Shown: positions 45,396 to 55,363, numbered from the stretch's first letter. The stretch is DNA of 64,000 bases from an uncultured Sphingomonadaceae bacterium (GCA_947493195.1 CANLQG010000003.1:372001-436000); one strand, 5' to 3'. The notes: generated by a model not told the origin, from the letters alone. Made by a program: numbers and translations.

Positions 45396-46579
45396 TCCGG
45401 CGGCGCCAAGCCCAACTTCTGCAGCGGCGCCCCGGCCAGCCCGGCCAGTGTAACAGCCTTCAATCGCGGACCGGGAGTGATGCGCGAACCGGGCGCCATG
45501 AAATGATCACGGAAAATCGCAGGCCACGGCGAATCGGACTGGAACGGCGGCGTGAACCACCGGGTCAGCCACTGGTAGAGCTTCACGTGCCCGGCGCGCA
45601 GCTTCAGGAACCGGGCAAGCGCGACCTCGATGGTTTCCGCTCGGTCTAAGGCCGTTGCCAGTCCGTAGGCATCGAGCAGCGCCATGTTGGCGCCCTGCCC
45701 CAGCTGCGGGCTTGCCGCGTGCCAGGCGTCACCAATGTGGACGATCCGATCACCTGTCGGCGCTTTCGTGGTGCGGTGCGCGTAGCGGGCAAAGGTAAGC
45801 TGCGCCGGATCGGTGAATTGGCCCACAAGGTGCTCGCATTCGGGCCACAGGGCGCACACCTCATCCCGCCATCCAGCACGACCGCGATCCTGCCATTGCT
45901 CGAAATGCTCACCCTTCAGCGACCAGAAGAAGGCAGCGCGCCCCTCTCCAACGGACAGCAGACCGACCATCTGCTCCGCCCGCGCATAGCGCTGCTCCAG
46001 CAGGCGGGGACGAAACGGGCCTTTTGCGGGCCAGTCGATCGTGGCCCACAGCGCGCCATAGGGCAGGTACTGCGGCGGTTTGGGCACCAGCCGCGACCCC
46101 AGACCGGCAGCGTCGATCACCAGGTCATGCGGCGGGGAGGTGGTGCCGTCGGCAAAGGCCAGGCGGCGCTTTTCGCCTTCCGGCCTGCTCGCTTCGACAT
46201 CGTGCCCGGTAGCGACCGCAATTTTCGCTGACCCTACGGCTTCGTAGAGGATGCCGAACAGGCTGGCGCGGTGGATACCAAGCCCGAACGCGCCGGGCAT
46301 CGCGAGATGGCGATACTCAGCCTCGAGCACCCGCTCGCCCTCGGTGTTCAAGCCAAGCAAAGCATCGATCGGCGCGCCGCTTTGCACCGCCCGCTCCGCA
46401 AGGCCCAACGCTGCGAACACGGCAAGGCCCGTCGGTTGGATCATCAGGCCGGAACCCACGGGGCGCGGCGCCTCGAAGCGTTCGTAAAGCGTGATGTGGT
46501 GCCCCTGCCGGTGCAGCAACAGGGCCGCAGCCAGTCCCGATATCCCGCAACCGACGATGGCAATTTCCAGCGGACGCAT
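45317..46579 (-). CDS. FAD-dependent monooxygenase
   Basis: A 420-aa flavoprotein of the UbiH/p-hydroxybenzoate hydroxylase type. The FAD loop GCGISG is at residues 10-15, and the second FAD motif is GDAWHAASPQLGQGANMALLDA near residue 280. The substrate ring cannot be told. ATG 46579 follows GGAAGGGG closely; an upstream TTG is less likely. The last 26 codons overlap the convergent tlpA gene; their Ala/Ser-rich composition ([17 protein letters not shown]) suggests the end was extended into antisense sequence. Confidence 0.78.
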   Translation of the reverse strand: MRPLEIAIVGCGISGLAAALLLHRQGHHITLYERFEAPRPVGSGLMIQPTGLAVFAALGLAERAVQSGAPIDALLGLNTEGERVLEAEYRHLAMPGAFGLGIHRASLFGILYEAVGSAKIAVATGHDVEASRPEGEKRRLAFADGTTSPPHDLVIDAAGLGSRLVPKPPQYLPYGALWATIDWPAKGPFRPRLLEQRYARAEQMVGLLSVGEGRAAFFWSLKGEHFEQWQDRGRAGWRDEVCALWPECEHLVGQFTDPAQLTFARYAHRTTKAPTGDRIVHIGDAWHAASPQLGQGANMALLDAYGLATALDRAETIEVALARFLKLRAGHVKLYQWLTRWFTPPFQSDSPWPAIFRDHFMAPGSRITPGPRLKAVTLAGLAGAPLQKLGLAPPDYESLSALASASASSTCARASSVPQS

Positions 46580-46651
46580 CTTTCCCCTTCCCAATCGTCA
46601 TAACCTTACGCTAAGGGCCGCGCGCTACAAGCAAGTAGCACGCTGGTGTTG

Positions 46652-46727
46652 GGGCGATTAGCTCAGTTGGTAGAGCATCTCGTTTACACCGAGAGGGTCG
46701 GCGGTTCGAGCCCGTCATCGCCCACCA
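46652..46727 (+). tRNA. tRNA-Val (anticodon TAC)
   Basis: A 76-nt cloverleaf: acceptor GGGCGAT pairs with ATCGCCC, followed by an encoded CCA. The anticodon arm TCTCG...CGAGA encloses loop TTTACAC with anticodon TAC (valine), and the T arm contains GGTTCGAGCCC. The D arm is GCTC...GAGC. All stems fold cleanly. Confidence 0.97.
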
Positions 46728-46782
46728 GTTTTCACGCAAGGGCACTGGCCTAGGCCCCGACTCGCCGCTAACGCCTGCGGCC

Positions 46783-47763
46783 ATGCGTGATGCCTCCATC
46801 CTTGTTCTTGCCACCGGCGGCACGATTGCCGGTCAGGCCGGCAAAGCCACGCGGCGCGACTATCGCCCGGGCCAGATCGATATTGCCGATTTTCTCACCG
46901 AATTCGCCGCGCTGGGGGTCAAGGCTCGGCTCGAGGGACGACAGGTGGCGAACATCGATTCGGCCAACATTGGCCCCGCCATCTGGCGCGACCTGCACGA
47001 GAGCATCTGCGCCGCGATGGACGATCCCGATTGCGACGCGGTGATCATCACCCACGGTACCGACACGGCCGAGGAAACCGCCTTCCTGCTCGACCTGACG
47101 CTGCCTACTGCCAAGCCCGTCGTGCTTGTCGGTGCGATGCGTCCTGCCGATGCCGTGGGCAGCGACGGACTGCGTAATTTCGCCACGGCCGTGCGCGTGG
47201 CCGCCGATGGAGAGGCGCGCGGTCGCGGCGTGCTGCTGGTGATGGGTGACCAGGTTCTGTCCGCCCGCGATGCCCGCAAGGCGAGGACGACCGGCTCAAA
47301 CGCGTTCGAAGGCTTCCCGCGCGGTGCGGTGGCCTTGGCAACACCGGCTTCGCTCGACTGGTTGCAGGGACAATGGCGGCTGGACGAGCCCGCCCGCTGG
47401 CGCTTCCCGCGCGAGTTTCCGGAAGTGCCGATCCTGCATTGCCATGCCGGGCAGACCGGTGACAGTGTGCATCAGCTTGTGAAGGCGGGCGCCCGGGGCA
47501 TCGTGCTGGCGGGCCTGGGTGATGGCAATGCGCCGGACACCGTTCGCCAGGCGCTGGCGGAGGCGGCAGATGAAGGGATCTTGGTCGTGCGGGCGACGAG
47601 AGTGGACGAAGGCCTGGTGGACCGGGGGTCGGACGATGACATCAACGGGTTCGTGGCCGCGCGTGCGCTGGGACCGGCGAAGGCCCGCATTCTAGTCCAG
47701 GTGCTGATCGCGAACGGAGTAACCGAACCCGCATTGGTTCAGGAAGCTTTCGGCAGGCGGTAG
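46783..47763 (+). CDS. L-asparaginase
   Basis: A 326-aa bacterial asparaginase (class I/II fold). The two catalytic threonine motifs are ATGGTIAG near residues 10-17 and THGTDTAEET at 90-99. A later AVGSDGLRNF block and the C-terminal RGSDDDINGF are also conserved. No signal peptide is seen, so it is cytoplasmic. It stands alone after the tRNA, convergent with the regulator gene. Confidence 0.88.
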   Translation: MRDASILVLATGGTIAGQAGKATRRDYRPGQIDIADFLTEFAALGVKARLEGRQVANIDSANIGPAIWRDLHESICAAMDDPDCDAVIITHGTDTAEETAFLLDLTLPTAKPVVLVGAMRPADAVGSDGLRNFATAVRVAADGEARGRGVLLVMGDQVLSARDARKARTTGSNAFEGFPRGAVALATPASLDWLQGQWRLDEPARWRFPREFPEVPILHCHAGQTGDSVHQLVKAGARGIVLAGLGDGNAPDTVRQALAEAADEGILVVRATRVDEGLVDRGSDDDINGFVAARALGPAKARILVQVLIANGVTEPALVQEAFGRR

Positions 47764-47786
47764 AAACCCTCGTTAATACTGGCGCG

Positions 47787-48797
47787 CTAGACTAGCGCCG
47801 CTGCGTCGCGCCCCAGTTCCGCAAAATAGCGCGCCATGCCATCGGCGGCCTTGTCCGACAGGCGAATGAAGGCCCGGCGGCGGTCGCAGTCATCCTCCAC
47901 CCGTTCGAACAGCCCCGCCTCGGTCATCTGCCCGATCCAGCGCAGCGCCGTGGTGGGCGGCACTCCCGATGCGATGCACAGCGAGGTAACCGAAACCCGA
48001 GCATGCTCAACGCGCGCCGCGGTCAGGTCCAGCAGCATATCCCACGCAGGATCGGCAAACAGTTCGGCATCCATGAAGCGGGCACGCAGCCTGCGTGCGG
48101 TGATGATCTTGCGAACCAGCGTTGCGCTGGGCAGTGCAGGGCGGCTCTTGCGTTGCGGCACTTTGGCCTGCTGCCGCTCCATTCCGGGCGCGCAGTAGGT
48201 ATCGACGGGACTCTCGAAGCGGAAGGCGCTGTTCCCACCGACCGGTGCATCCTGCCCCCACTGGTCGCCACCTGCCTTGCGGTCGATGCGATCGAGTCGC
48301 TCGGCAATCTTACCGACCTGTTCGGTAAGGCGCAGCAGGGCCAGACGATCCGTCTCCGACAGTTCGCGCAGACGCAACCTGGGCAGTTCGGCAAGCATTC
48401 GGCCAAGGGCGCTCACACGTTCCGCCCGCGTCGGGTCGACGAGGATCTGTGCATGGCTTTCGGCGCAGGCTCCGAAGATGTCCTCCAGCCCTTCCCGCGA
48501 TGTGGAAACGATCAGCTTGCCGCCAGCATGCGCCACCCGGCTATCCAGCCTGGCGAGCGCTGCCATCGAAGCGACATCGGGACGCGGGCAATCGACCAGC
48601 GCCAGGTCTCCCAGCGCGCGGGCATCACCCGCCAGGAGTTCGTCCAGCGTTCCGCTCTCCCGCGTGGAGAAGCCAGCCGCCTCGACATCTTCCTGCAGCA
48701 GCAGGCGAATGTCGGAACTGTCACCGAAAATGGAAACAGCGAGCGGCAAGCCCGCCGAATCCGCCGCCATTTCGTACGCGAAATCGACCTCTCCCAC
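47787..48797 (-). CDS. Pseudo-receiver/MarR-type winged-helix regulator
   Basis: A 336-aa regulator with two parts. Residues 15-135 look like a response-regulator receiver (LAVSIFGDSSDIRLLLQEDVEAAGF, then ALVDCPRPDVA) but without a clear acidic pair. Residues 235-336 form a MarR-type winged helix (SVTSLCIASGVPPTTALRWIGQM and the wing VEDDCDRRRAFIRLSD). A basic, disordered linker joins them. The GTG start at 48797 follows GGGGAGA. A GAAC-N7-GAAC box (48824-48838) lies just upstream, so SOS control is possible. Confidence 0.7.
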   Translation of the reverse strand: MGEVDFAYEMAADSAGLPLAVSIFGDSSDIRLLLQEDVEAAGFSTRESGTLDELLAGDARALGDLALVDCPRPDVASMAALARLDSRVAHAGGKLIVSTSREGLEDIFGACAESHAQILVDPTRAERVSALGRMLAELPRLRLRELSETDRLALLRLTEQVGKIAERLDRIDRKAGGDQWGQDAPVGGNSAFRFESPVDTYCAPGMERQQAKVPQRKSRPALPSATLVRKIITARRLRARFMDAELFADPAWDMLLDLTAARVEHARVSVTSLCIASGVPPTTALRWIGQMTEAGLFERVEDDCDRRRAFIRLSDKAADGMARYFAELGRDAAALV

Positions 48798-48823
48798 TGC
48801 GTTCTCCCCTGCGAATCAATTGA

Positions 48824-48838
48824 GAACACAGGTAGAAC
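48824..48838 (-). promoter_or_regulatory. LexA-like box before the pseudo-receiver regulator
   Basis: Two direct copies of GAAC separated by exactly seven bases (GTTC-N7-GTTC on the minus strand). This is the LexA operator form known in alphaproteobacteria. It lies 26 nt before the GTG start. An exact match has about a 1 in 65,000 chance per position, so one by chance somewhere in 64 kb would not be surprising, but its promoter position strengthens it. Confidence 0.55.
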
Positions 48839-48872
48839 AAAATGGGATCAAGTCAAGAATTATGCAGTCAAA

Positions 48873-50162
48873 TCAGTCTGCGAAGGGATCCCGTACCAGG
48901 ATCGTGTCCTCGCGCTCCGGACTGGTGGAAACGCTCGCCACCGGGCACTCGATCAGTTCCTCGATGCGGCGGATATACTTGATTGCCTGTGCCGGAAGAT
49001 CGGCCCAGCTCCGCGCGCCGACGGTGGTGCCCTGCCAGCCTTCGAATTCCTCGTAGATCGGCTCCACCGCCGCCTGTGCAGCGGCATGGGCAGGCAGGTA
49101 ATCGAGAACCTTGTCGCCCAGCCTGTAGCCGGTACAGATGCGAATGGTCTCAAACCCGTCGAGCACGTCGATCTTGGTGAGCGCGATGCCGGTCACGCCC
49201 GACAGTGCGCAGGTCTGGCGCACCAGCACGGCATCGAACCAGCCGCAGCGCCGCTTGCGCGCGGTGACGGTGCCGAATTCGTGACCGCGCTCGCCCAGCT
49301 TCTGGCCGATCTCGTCTTCCAGCTCGGTCGGGAACGGGCCGCTGCCAACGCGGGTGGTGTAGGCTTTAACGATGCCAAGGACGAAGCCCGCAGCGCCCGG
49401 TCCCATGCCGGTGCCGCTGGCGACCGTGCCGGAAACGGTGTTGGAACTGGTGACGAAGGGGTAGGTCCCGTGGTCCACGTCCAGCAGCACGCCCTGTGCT
49501 CCTTCGAACAGGATCTTCGCGCCAGCTTTCTTCACTTCGTTCAGGCGCTTCCATACCGGCTGGGCGAACTGCTGCACGAACGGCGCGATTTCGCGCAACT
49601 CGGCCAGCAGCGCCTCGCGATCCACACCGCCCTGGCCGAAACCGGCACGCAGTGCATCATGGTGCGCGCACAGGCGATCAAGCATCGGGCCGATTTCGTC
49701 GAGATGCGCCAGATCGCATACGCGGATCGCGCGGCGGCCGACCTTGTCTTCATAAGCCGGGCCAATGCCGCGACCTGTGGTGCCGATCTTCCCTGCCCCC
49801 GCAGCGCTTTCGCGAAGCCCGTCGAGGTCGCGGTGCAGTGGCAGGATCAGCGGGCAATTATCGGCGATACCGAAGTTATCGGGGGTGATCGAAACGCCCT
49901 GCCCTTCCAGCTTCTCGATCTCGGATTTCAGCGCCCACGGGTCCAGCACCACGCCGTTGCCGATGAGCGAAAGCGTGCCGGTGACAATGCCGCTGGGCAG
50001 CAAAGAAAGCTTGTAGGTCTGGTCCCCCACCACCAGTGTGTGGCCGGCGTTGTGGCCGCCCTGAAAACGCACGACGGCATCGGCGCGCGCGGCCAGCCAG
50101 TCGACGATCTTGCCCTTGCCTTCATCGCCCCACTGGGCGCCGATCACGGTGACATTCGCCAC
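48873..50162 (-). CDS. purA: Adenylosuccinate synthetase
   Basis: PurA joins IMP and aspartate with GTP, the first step to AMP. The 429-aa product has the GTP loop QWGDEGKGK at residues 10-18 (Asp13 catalytic) and GHNAGHT near residue 40. The start is GTG 50162 with AAGGA upstream. It lies apart from hisZ-serA-serC, with the aldo/keto reductase gene between on the other strand. Confidence 0.96.
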   Translation of the reverse strand: MANVTVIGAQWGDEGKGKIVDWLAARADAVVRFQGGHNAGHTLVVGDQTYKLSLLPSGIVTGTLSLIGNGVVLDPWALKSEIEKLEGQGVSITPDNFGIADNCPLILPLHRDLDGLRESAAGAGKIGTTGRGIGPAYEDKVGRRAIRVCDLAHLDEIGPMLDRLCAHHDALRAGFGQGGVDREALLAELREIAPFVQQFAQPVWKRLNEVKKAGAKILFEGAQGVLLDVDHGTYPFVTSSNTVSGTVASGTGMGPGAAGFVLGIVKAYTTRVGSGPFPTELEDEIGQKLGERGHEFGTVTARKRRCGWFDAVLVRQTCALSGVTGIALTKIDVLDGFETIRICTGYRLGDKVLDYLPAHAAAQAAVEPIYEEFEGWQGTTVGARSWADLPAQAIKYIRRIEELIECPVASVSTSPEREDTILVRDPFAD

Positions 50163-50334
50163 TACAAAATCCTTTTCGAGAAAACCCGCCGCGCACTAGG
50201 CAATGCTGCGGGAAAGGGCAACACGCGAGGCGCGCTTCGCCGTGTGATATCGCGATACCCCATAGGCGAAAATCCATGCCTGTTACCCGGAAAGATCGGC
50301 TTGCAACTCCGTTGGGTTAGCAAAGGAGAACCTG

Positions 50335-51150
50335 ATGACCGACTATCCCACCCTTACTCTCAACGACGATCGCCAGATCCCGCAGCTTGGCTTCGGAACC
50401 TACCAGATTCCCGACGGAGACGCCGGCGGTGCCGTGTCCACCGCTCTCGACGTGGGATACTGGCTGATCGACACCGCTGCGGTCTACGAGAACGAGACCG
50501 GCGTCGGCAAAGGCGTTGGCGAGTGGAGCGACATCTTCCTGCAGACCAAGGTCTGGAACGACGACCAGGGCCATGACGAGGCGCTGAAGGCTTTCGACAA
50601 GAGCCTGGAGCGGCTGGGCCGGGAGCATGTCGACATGCTGCTGATCCACTGGCCGTGTCCCGCCAAGGGCAAGTTCGTGGACACGTGGAAAGCGTTCATC
50701 GAACTGCGGGACGCCGGCAAGGCCAAGTCCATCGGCGTGTCCAACTTCCGCGAGGAAGACCTGAAGCGCATCGTGGATGAAACCGGCGTCACGCCCGCCC
50801 TGAACCAGATCGAACTGCATCCCTCGTTCCAGCAGCGCGAACTGCGCCGCGTGCATGACGAAATGGGCATCGTGACGCAGTGCTGGTCTCCCCTTGGCCA
50901 AGGCGAAGGTCTGGGGAACGAGACGATCCAGCGCATCGCCAAGGAAGCGAATGCACCGGCGTCAGCCGTGATCATTGCATGGCATCTGCAACACGGACTC
51001 GCCCCGATCCCCAAGGCCAGCAGTCGCGATCACGCGGAAGCCAACTTCAAGGCGCTCGGCCTTACGCTTTCGGACAAGCAGATGGCGGCGATCGACGGGC
51101 TTGACCGCGACGACGGGCGTATGGGTCCCGATCCCGCGGAGATGTGCTGA
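50335..51150 (+). CDS. Aldo/keto reductase
   Basis: A 271-aa NADPH-dependent aldo/keto reductase of the 2,5-diketogluconate reductase type. The catalytic tetrad is intact: Asp46 and Tyr51 (DTAAVYENE), Lys72 (LQTKVW) and His105 (LLIHWPCP). GISNFREEDL-like VSNFREEDL and IPKASSRDH hold the cofactor. An AAAGGAGAA site precedes the ATG. Substrate unknown. It sits between purA and hisZ on the opposite strand. Confidence 0.87.
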   Translation: MTDYPTLTLNDDRQIPQLGFGTYQIPDGDAGGAVSTALDVGYWLIDTAAVYENETGVGKGVGEWSDIFLQTKVWNDDQGHDEALKAFDKSLERLGREHVDMLLIHWPCPAKGKFVDTWKAFIELRDAGKAKSIGVSNFREEDLKRIVDETGVTPALNQIELHPSFQQRELRRVHDEMGIVTQCWSPLGQGEGLGNETIQRIAKEANAPASAVIIAWHLQHGLAPIPKASSRDHAEANFKALGLTLSDKQMAAIDGLDRDDGRMGPDPAEMC

Positions 51151-51168
51151 ATCGAAGGGACGGCGGGC

Positions 51169-52281
51169 CTACAGCGCCCTCGCCGTACCGCCATCCAGCA
51201 CGTGGGTGCAACCCAGCGTTGCCGCATCGTCGCCCTCATCCAGCGCGGCGACGGTGCGCCAGCCCTCTTCGCGCAGCTTTTGCGCCGCATCCCGGTGGTG
51301 GTCCAGTGGGAGGAACAGCAGCGCGCCCAGTTGTTCATTGGCCTTGACCGCTTCCACCAGCTCTTCCGGATAGAGCGAGAAGCCGGTTGCGGGCTCATCA
51401 CTGCCGCCGATGCAATATGTTCCGCCGCGCCCGAGCTCGCCCCGAACGCCCTCGGCATACAGGGTGAAGCCGAACCAGCTCTGGTATTCGAAGCCGTGGC
51501 GTTCGCTCGGGTCGAGGGTCAGCCGCGCACGGCCCTCCACACGCCGGGCAATCTGGCGCAGCCCGTCGATGCGAGTGCCCAGCACGCCGGTGCTGTCGAG
51601 CGCTGCAAGCTTTTCCGCTGCTTCGGGGAAGGCTCCTGTGGCGTGAATAAGCGGGAGGTACGCCTCTCCGCCCGCTTCGACCAGGCCGCCGGCATCCTTC
51701 GTGTCGAGCTCGCGCCGCACGCGCACGCGGGCTTCCGGATCGAGCGGCAGCGGCCCATCGGCCAGCGTATCCACGAGGTCCGGCAAGGTGAAATCCACCG
51801 AGATTCCCCTGGCACCGGCAGCTTCGAGTGCGGCAATTGCCAGTTCCACAACCTCCGCCGCAGCCGCCACGGTATCGCGGCCGATCAATTCGGCACCGAT
51901 CTGAAGGTTTTCGCGGCGCGGTTCCAGTGTGGTGCCGGTAATGCGCGCTACCTGTCCGGCGTAGCACAGGCGCAGGGGCCGCGGCGCCTCGGCAAGCCCG
52001 GTTGCGGCGATGCGACCGACCTGCACGGTCATGTCGGCGCGAAGTGCCAGCGTGCGCAGCGACCTTGGATCGACGAAGCGGAACATGTGCCGGGTCATCA
52101 CGCCGGTCATCCGCCGCGCCATCGATTGTTCGAATTCCACAAGCGGCGGGCGCACACGGTCATAACCGTGCGCGCCCATCACCCCCAACATGGCGCGTTC
52201 GATACGGGTGGCCGCTGCCGCGCTTTGCGGCAGGCGGTCCTCCAGCCCTTCGGGAAGCAAGTCCTGTGTTGGATCGGTCAT
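51169..52281 (-). CDS. hisZ: ATP phosphoribosyltransferase regulatory subunit HisZ
   Basis: HisZ is a histidyl-tRNA synthetase-like protein without aminoacylation that joins a short HisG to allow feedback control of histidine synthesis. The 370-aa product begins LLPEGLEDRLPQSAAAATRIE and keeps class II motifs such as RPPLVEFEQS, FRFVDPRSLRTLALRADMT and QIGAELIG. The anticodon-binding domain is absent, as expected. It starts 25 nt after serA, forming serC-serA-hisZ. Confidence 0.85.
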   Translation of the reverse strand: MTDPTQDLLPEGLEDRLPQSAAAATRIERAMLGVMGAHGYDRVRPPLVEFEQSMARRMTGVMTRHMFRFVDPRSLRTLALRADMTVQVGRIAATGLAEAPRPLRLCYAGQVARITGTTLEPRRENLQIGAELIGRDTVAAAAEVVELAIAALEAAGARGISVDFTLPDLVDTLADGPLPLDPEARVRVRRELDTKDAGGLVEAGGEAYLPLIHATGAFPEAAEKLAALDSTGVLGTRIDGLRQIARRVEGRARLTLDPSERHGFEYQSWFGFTLYAEGVRGELGRGGTYCIGGSDEPATGFSLYPEELVEAVKANEQLGALLFLPLDHHRDAAQKLREEGWRTVAALDEGDDAATLGCTHVLDGGTARAL

Positions 52282-52306
52282 GCCGGCTCCCCTAGGGCCA
52301 GTTTCG

Positions 52307-53890
52307 TCAGAACGAAAGCGCCCGAACGACTTTCACACCATCGAGCGCGCAAGCCTTGTCGATGACGTTCTGCGGGATCTTCTGGTCGACGCTCAGCAGA
52401 ATGATCGCCTCGTCCCCGCTGGCCCGGCGGCCCAGGTGGAACGTGCCGATGTTAATGTCGTATTCGCCCATCAGCGCGCCCACGCGACCGATGAAGCCGG
52501 GAACGTCCTGGTTGACGATGTAGAGCATCTCGCCGGACAGTTCCGCCTCGATACCAATGCCGAAGATTTCCACCAGACGCGGATCCGAGTTGCCGAACAA
52601 GGTCCCTGCGACCGAGCGGTTGCCCTGGCTGGTGGCGACCGTTACGCGGATCAGGGTCTGGAACGTACCCTCCCGCTCGTTACGGATTTCACGCACCTCG
52701 ATGCCGCGCTCTTTTGCCATGAAAGGTGCGTTGACCATGTTCACGCTCTGCGAATAGCGCTTCATCAGCCCAGCCAGAACCGCACCCACGATGGGCTTCT
52801 GGTTCAGTTCGGCAGCGTGGCCTTCGGTCTCGATGCTGATCTTCGGCAGTTCGCCATGCGCAAGTTGACCCACCAGCGAGCCGAGGTTCTCGGCCAGCGC
52901 CATGTAGGGTTTCAGCTTGGGCGCTTCCTCGGCGCTGAGGCTGGGCATGTTGAGCGCGTTGGTAACGCCGCCGTTGACCAGGTAATCCGCCATCTGCTCT
53001 GCCACCTGCAGCGCCACGTTCACTTGGGCCTCCGTCGTGGAGGCGCCGAGGTGCGGGGTACAGATGAAATTGGGCGCGTCGAACAGCGGATTCTCCTTGG
53101 CGGGCTCTTCCAGAAACACGTCCAGCGCCGCGCCTGCTACGTGACCGCTTTCCAGCAGGTCCTTCAACGCCGCCTCGTCGATAAGGCCGCCGCGGGCGCA
53201 GTTCACGATCCGCACGCCGGGCTTCGTCTTCTCCAGCCGTTCGCGCGAGAGGATGTTGCGCGTCTCGTCGGTCAGCGGGGTGTGCAGCGTGATGAAATCG
53301 GCGCGCGTCAGGAGCTGTTCCAGATCGACTTTCTCCACGCCCATCTCGATGGCGCGCTCAGGCGTCAGGAAGGGGTCGTAGGCGACCACCTTCATCTTCA
53401 GTCCCAGCGCTCGGCTGGCGACAATCGCGCCGATGTTGCCCGCACCGATCAGGCCCAGTGTCTTGCCAGTTACCTCGACACCCATGAACGCGCTCTTGGG
53501 CCATTCGCCCGCCTTGGTGCGTGCATTGGCTTCGGGGATCTGGCGGGCGAGCGCCATCATCAGGGCTATGGCGTGTTCCGCCGTAGTGATCGAGTTGCCG
53601 AACGGCGTGTTCATCACCACGACGCCCTTGGACGAGGCGGCGGGAATATCGACGTTGTCGACACCGATACCGGCGCGGCCGATTACCTTCAGATTGGTGG
53701 CAGCATCGAGAATCTCGGCCGTTACCTTGGTTGAGGAACGTATGGCGAGACCGTCGTACTCGCCGATCATGGCTTTCAATTCTTCCGGCGTCTTGCCGGT
53801 AATGACATCGACATCGCATCCGCGTTCTTCGAAGATGCGGGCGGCGTTAGGGTCCATCTTGTCGGAGATGAGGACTTTGGGCTTGGTCAT
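52307..53890 (-). CDS. serA: D-3-phosphoglycerate dehydrogenase
   Basis: SerA oxidises 3-phosphoglycerate, the first step of serine synthesis. The 527-aa long form has the NAD loop GLIGAGNIGAIVA, the catalytic Arg/Glu/His set in NCARGGLIDE and TPHLGAST, a middle regulatory domain, and a C-terminal ACT domain from about residue 455 (MLYIVNQDVPGFIGRVGALM). ATG 53890 follows a GGAATTCC leader. It lies 101 nt after serC. Confidence 0.96.
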   Translation of the reverse strand: MTKPKVLISDKMDPNAARIFEERGCDVDVITGKTPEELKAMIGEYDGLAIRSSTKVTAEILDAATNLKVIGRAGIGVDNVDIPAASSKGVVVMNTPFGNSITTAEHAIALMMALARQIPEANARTKAGEWPKSAFMGVEVTGKTLGLIGAGNIGAIVASRALGLKMKVVAYDPFLTPERAIEMGVEKVDLEQLLTRADFITLHTPLTDETRNILSRERLEKTKPGVRIVNCARGGLIDEAALKDLLESGHVAGAALDVFLEEPAKENPLFDAPNFICTPHLGASTTEAQVNVALQVAEQMADYLVNGGVTNALNMPSLSAEEAPKLKPYMALAENLGSLVGQLAHGELPKISIETEGHAAELNQKPIVGAVLAGLMKRYSQSVNMVNAPFMAKERGIEVREIRNEREGTFQTLIRVTVATSQGNRSVAGTLFGNSDPRLVEIFGIGIEAELSGEMLYIVNQDVPGFIGRVGALMGEYDINIGTFHLGRRASGDEAIILLSVDQKIPQNVIDKACALDGVKVVRALSF

Positions 53891-53991
53891 GGGGAATTCC
53901 TGTCGCAAAAAGTCGGGGCGCGGAAAATGCTGCCGCTTCCACCGGACTTGGAATGGGTTGGCGATCCGGGCCATTAGCCCGGATCACGCAA

Positions 53992-55152
53992 TTAGAGGTT
54001 GCCGGCCTTGAGCTCTTCGTAAGCCCATTCGATCCACGGCAGCAGGCGCTCGATGTCTTCGGACTCGACCGAGCCCCCACACCAGATACGCAGGCCCGGA
54101 GGGGCATCGCGGTAGCCGTTGAAGTCGTAGCCGACGTCCAGCTCTTCCAGCTTCTTGGCAATCTTGCCAGGTACGGCGGCGCGTTCCTCGTCGGTCAGGC
54201 CGTCGATCCACTCGCCCTGGAAAACCATGCATACGCCGGTGTTGGTCTGCTGGGCCGGGTTCGGCACCATGTTGCGCAGCCACGGCGTAGCCTCGATCCA
54301 GTCCTTCACGATCTTCGCGTTGGCGTCGGCGCGGTCGAACATGGCCTGACGACCGCCGATCGACTTCACCCACTCCAGAGCGGCAATGTAGTCTTCGGTG
54401 GCCAGCATGGACGGCGTGTTGATCGTCGCGCCCTCGAAAATCGCCGTGTCGATGGCGCCCTTCTTCTTGATGCGGAACAGCTTTGGAAGCGGCCATTCGG
54501 GATCGTAGCTGTTGATCCGTTCCACCGCCTTTGGCGACAGGATCATCATGCCGTGCTGGGCTTCGCCGCCCAGCACCTTTTGCCAGGAATATGTGGTCAC
54601 ATCGAGCTTGGGCCAGTCCATCTCCATGGCGAAGACCGCGCTGGTCGCATCGTTGATGGTGATGCCTTCGCGGTTCGCTGCCAGCCAGTCGGTATCCGCG
54701 ATGCGGGCGCCCGAGGTGGTGCCGTTCCAGGTGAAGACGACATCGTTTTCCTGCGGGATTGCGGAAAGATCGGGAATTTCGCCGTAGTCGGCGTCAAGCA
54801 CCTGCAGGTCTTTCAGTTTGAGCTGCTTGACCGCGTCCTGGATCCACACGTTGCCAAAGCTTTCCCAGGCGGCGATTGTAGCCGGACGCGCGCCCAGCAT
54901 GGTCCACATCGCGCATTCCAGCGCGCCTGTGTCCGAACCGGGCATGATACCGACGAGGTAATCGTCAGGTACGCCGAGCAGTTCGCGCGTCAGGTCGATG
55001 GCGTATTTCAGCCGACCCTTGGCATATTTGGAACGGTGGGAACGTCCGAGGCTCTTGAAATCGAGCTTGTCTGGCGACCAGCCGGGAGGCTTCGCAGTGG
55101 GACCGGACGAAAAGAAGGGACGCTCCGGACGGAGGTCAGGTTGTTTAGTCAT
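53992..55152 (-). CDS. serC: Phosphoserine aminotransferase, SerC (alphaproteobacterial type)
   Basis: A 386-aa PLP aminotransferase for the second step of serine synthesis, of the subgroup seen in alphaproteobacteria and methanogens. The PLP lysine is in TTYSWQKVLGGEAQHG. The N-terminus PFFSSGPTAKPPGW and the IMPGSDTGALECAMW block are diagnostic. It precedes serA. The 211-bp gap to the divergent extensin gene holds the promoter, with AT-rich GGTTACC-like stretches but no box I would fix. Confidence 0.92.
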   Translation of the reverse strand: MTKQPDLRPERPFFSSGPTAKPPGWSPDKLDFKSLGRSHRSKYAKGRLKYAIDLTRELLGVPDDYLVGIMPGSDTGALECAMWTMLGARPATIAAWESFGNVWIQDAVKQLKLKDLQVLDADYGEIPDLSAIPQENDVVFTWNGTTSGARIADTDWLAANREGITINDATSAVFAMEMDWPKLDVTTYSWQKVLGGEAQHGMMILSPKAVERINSYDPEWPLPKLFRIKKKGAIDTAIFEGATINTPSMLATEDYIAALEWVKSIGGRQAMFDRADANAKIVKDWIEATPWLRNMVPNPAQQTNTGVCMVFQGEWIDGLTDEERAAVPGKIAKKLEELDVGYDFNGYRDAPPGLRIWCGGSVESEDIERLLPWIEWAYEELKAGNL

Positions 55153-55363
55153 GTATTCTCTCCTTACAGAGAGCACGCGCGGCGTTGGGACCGCGTGGCC
55201 CGGGGCGCGCACTATAGGTTACCGCATTCGAGTCAAATGAATTTGCGGTTTCCTGTGCAACGACCGGGACAGGCAATCTTTCCTGCCCTTCCCCAGGTCT
55301 TACCGCTGCGTTAACCGTAAATTAGTCACAAGCCCTTAACCATGGTAAAGCATGGAGATCGTT

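Noticed and set aside
48003..50576. An 857-codon open frame on the plus strand across the regulator and purA genes
   Set aside because: It is antisense to two well-recognised minus-strand genes, reads as low-complexity Arg/Ala/Gln-rich sequence, and reflects high GC only.
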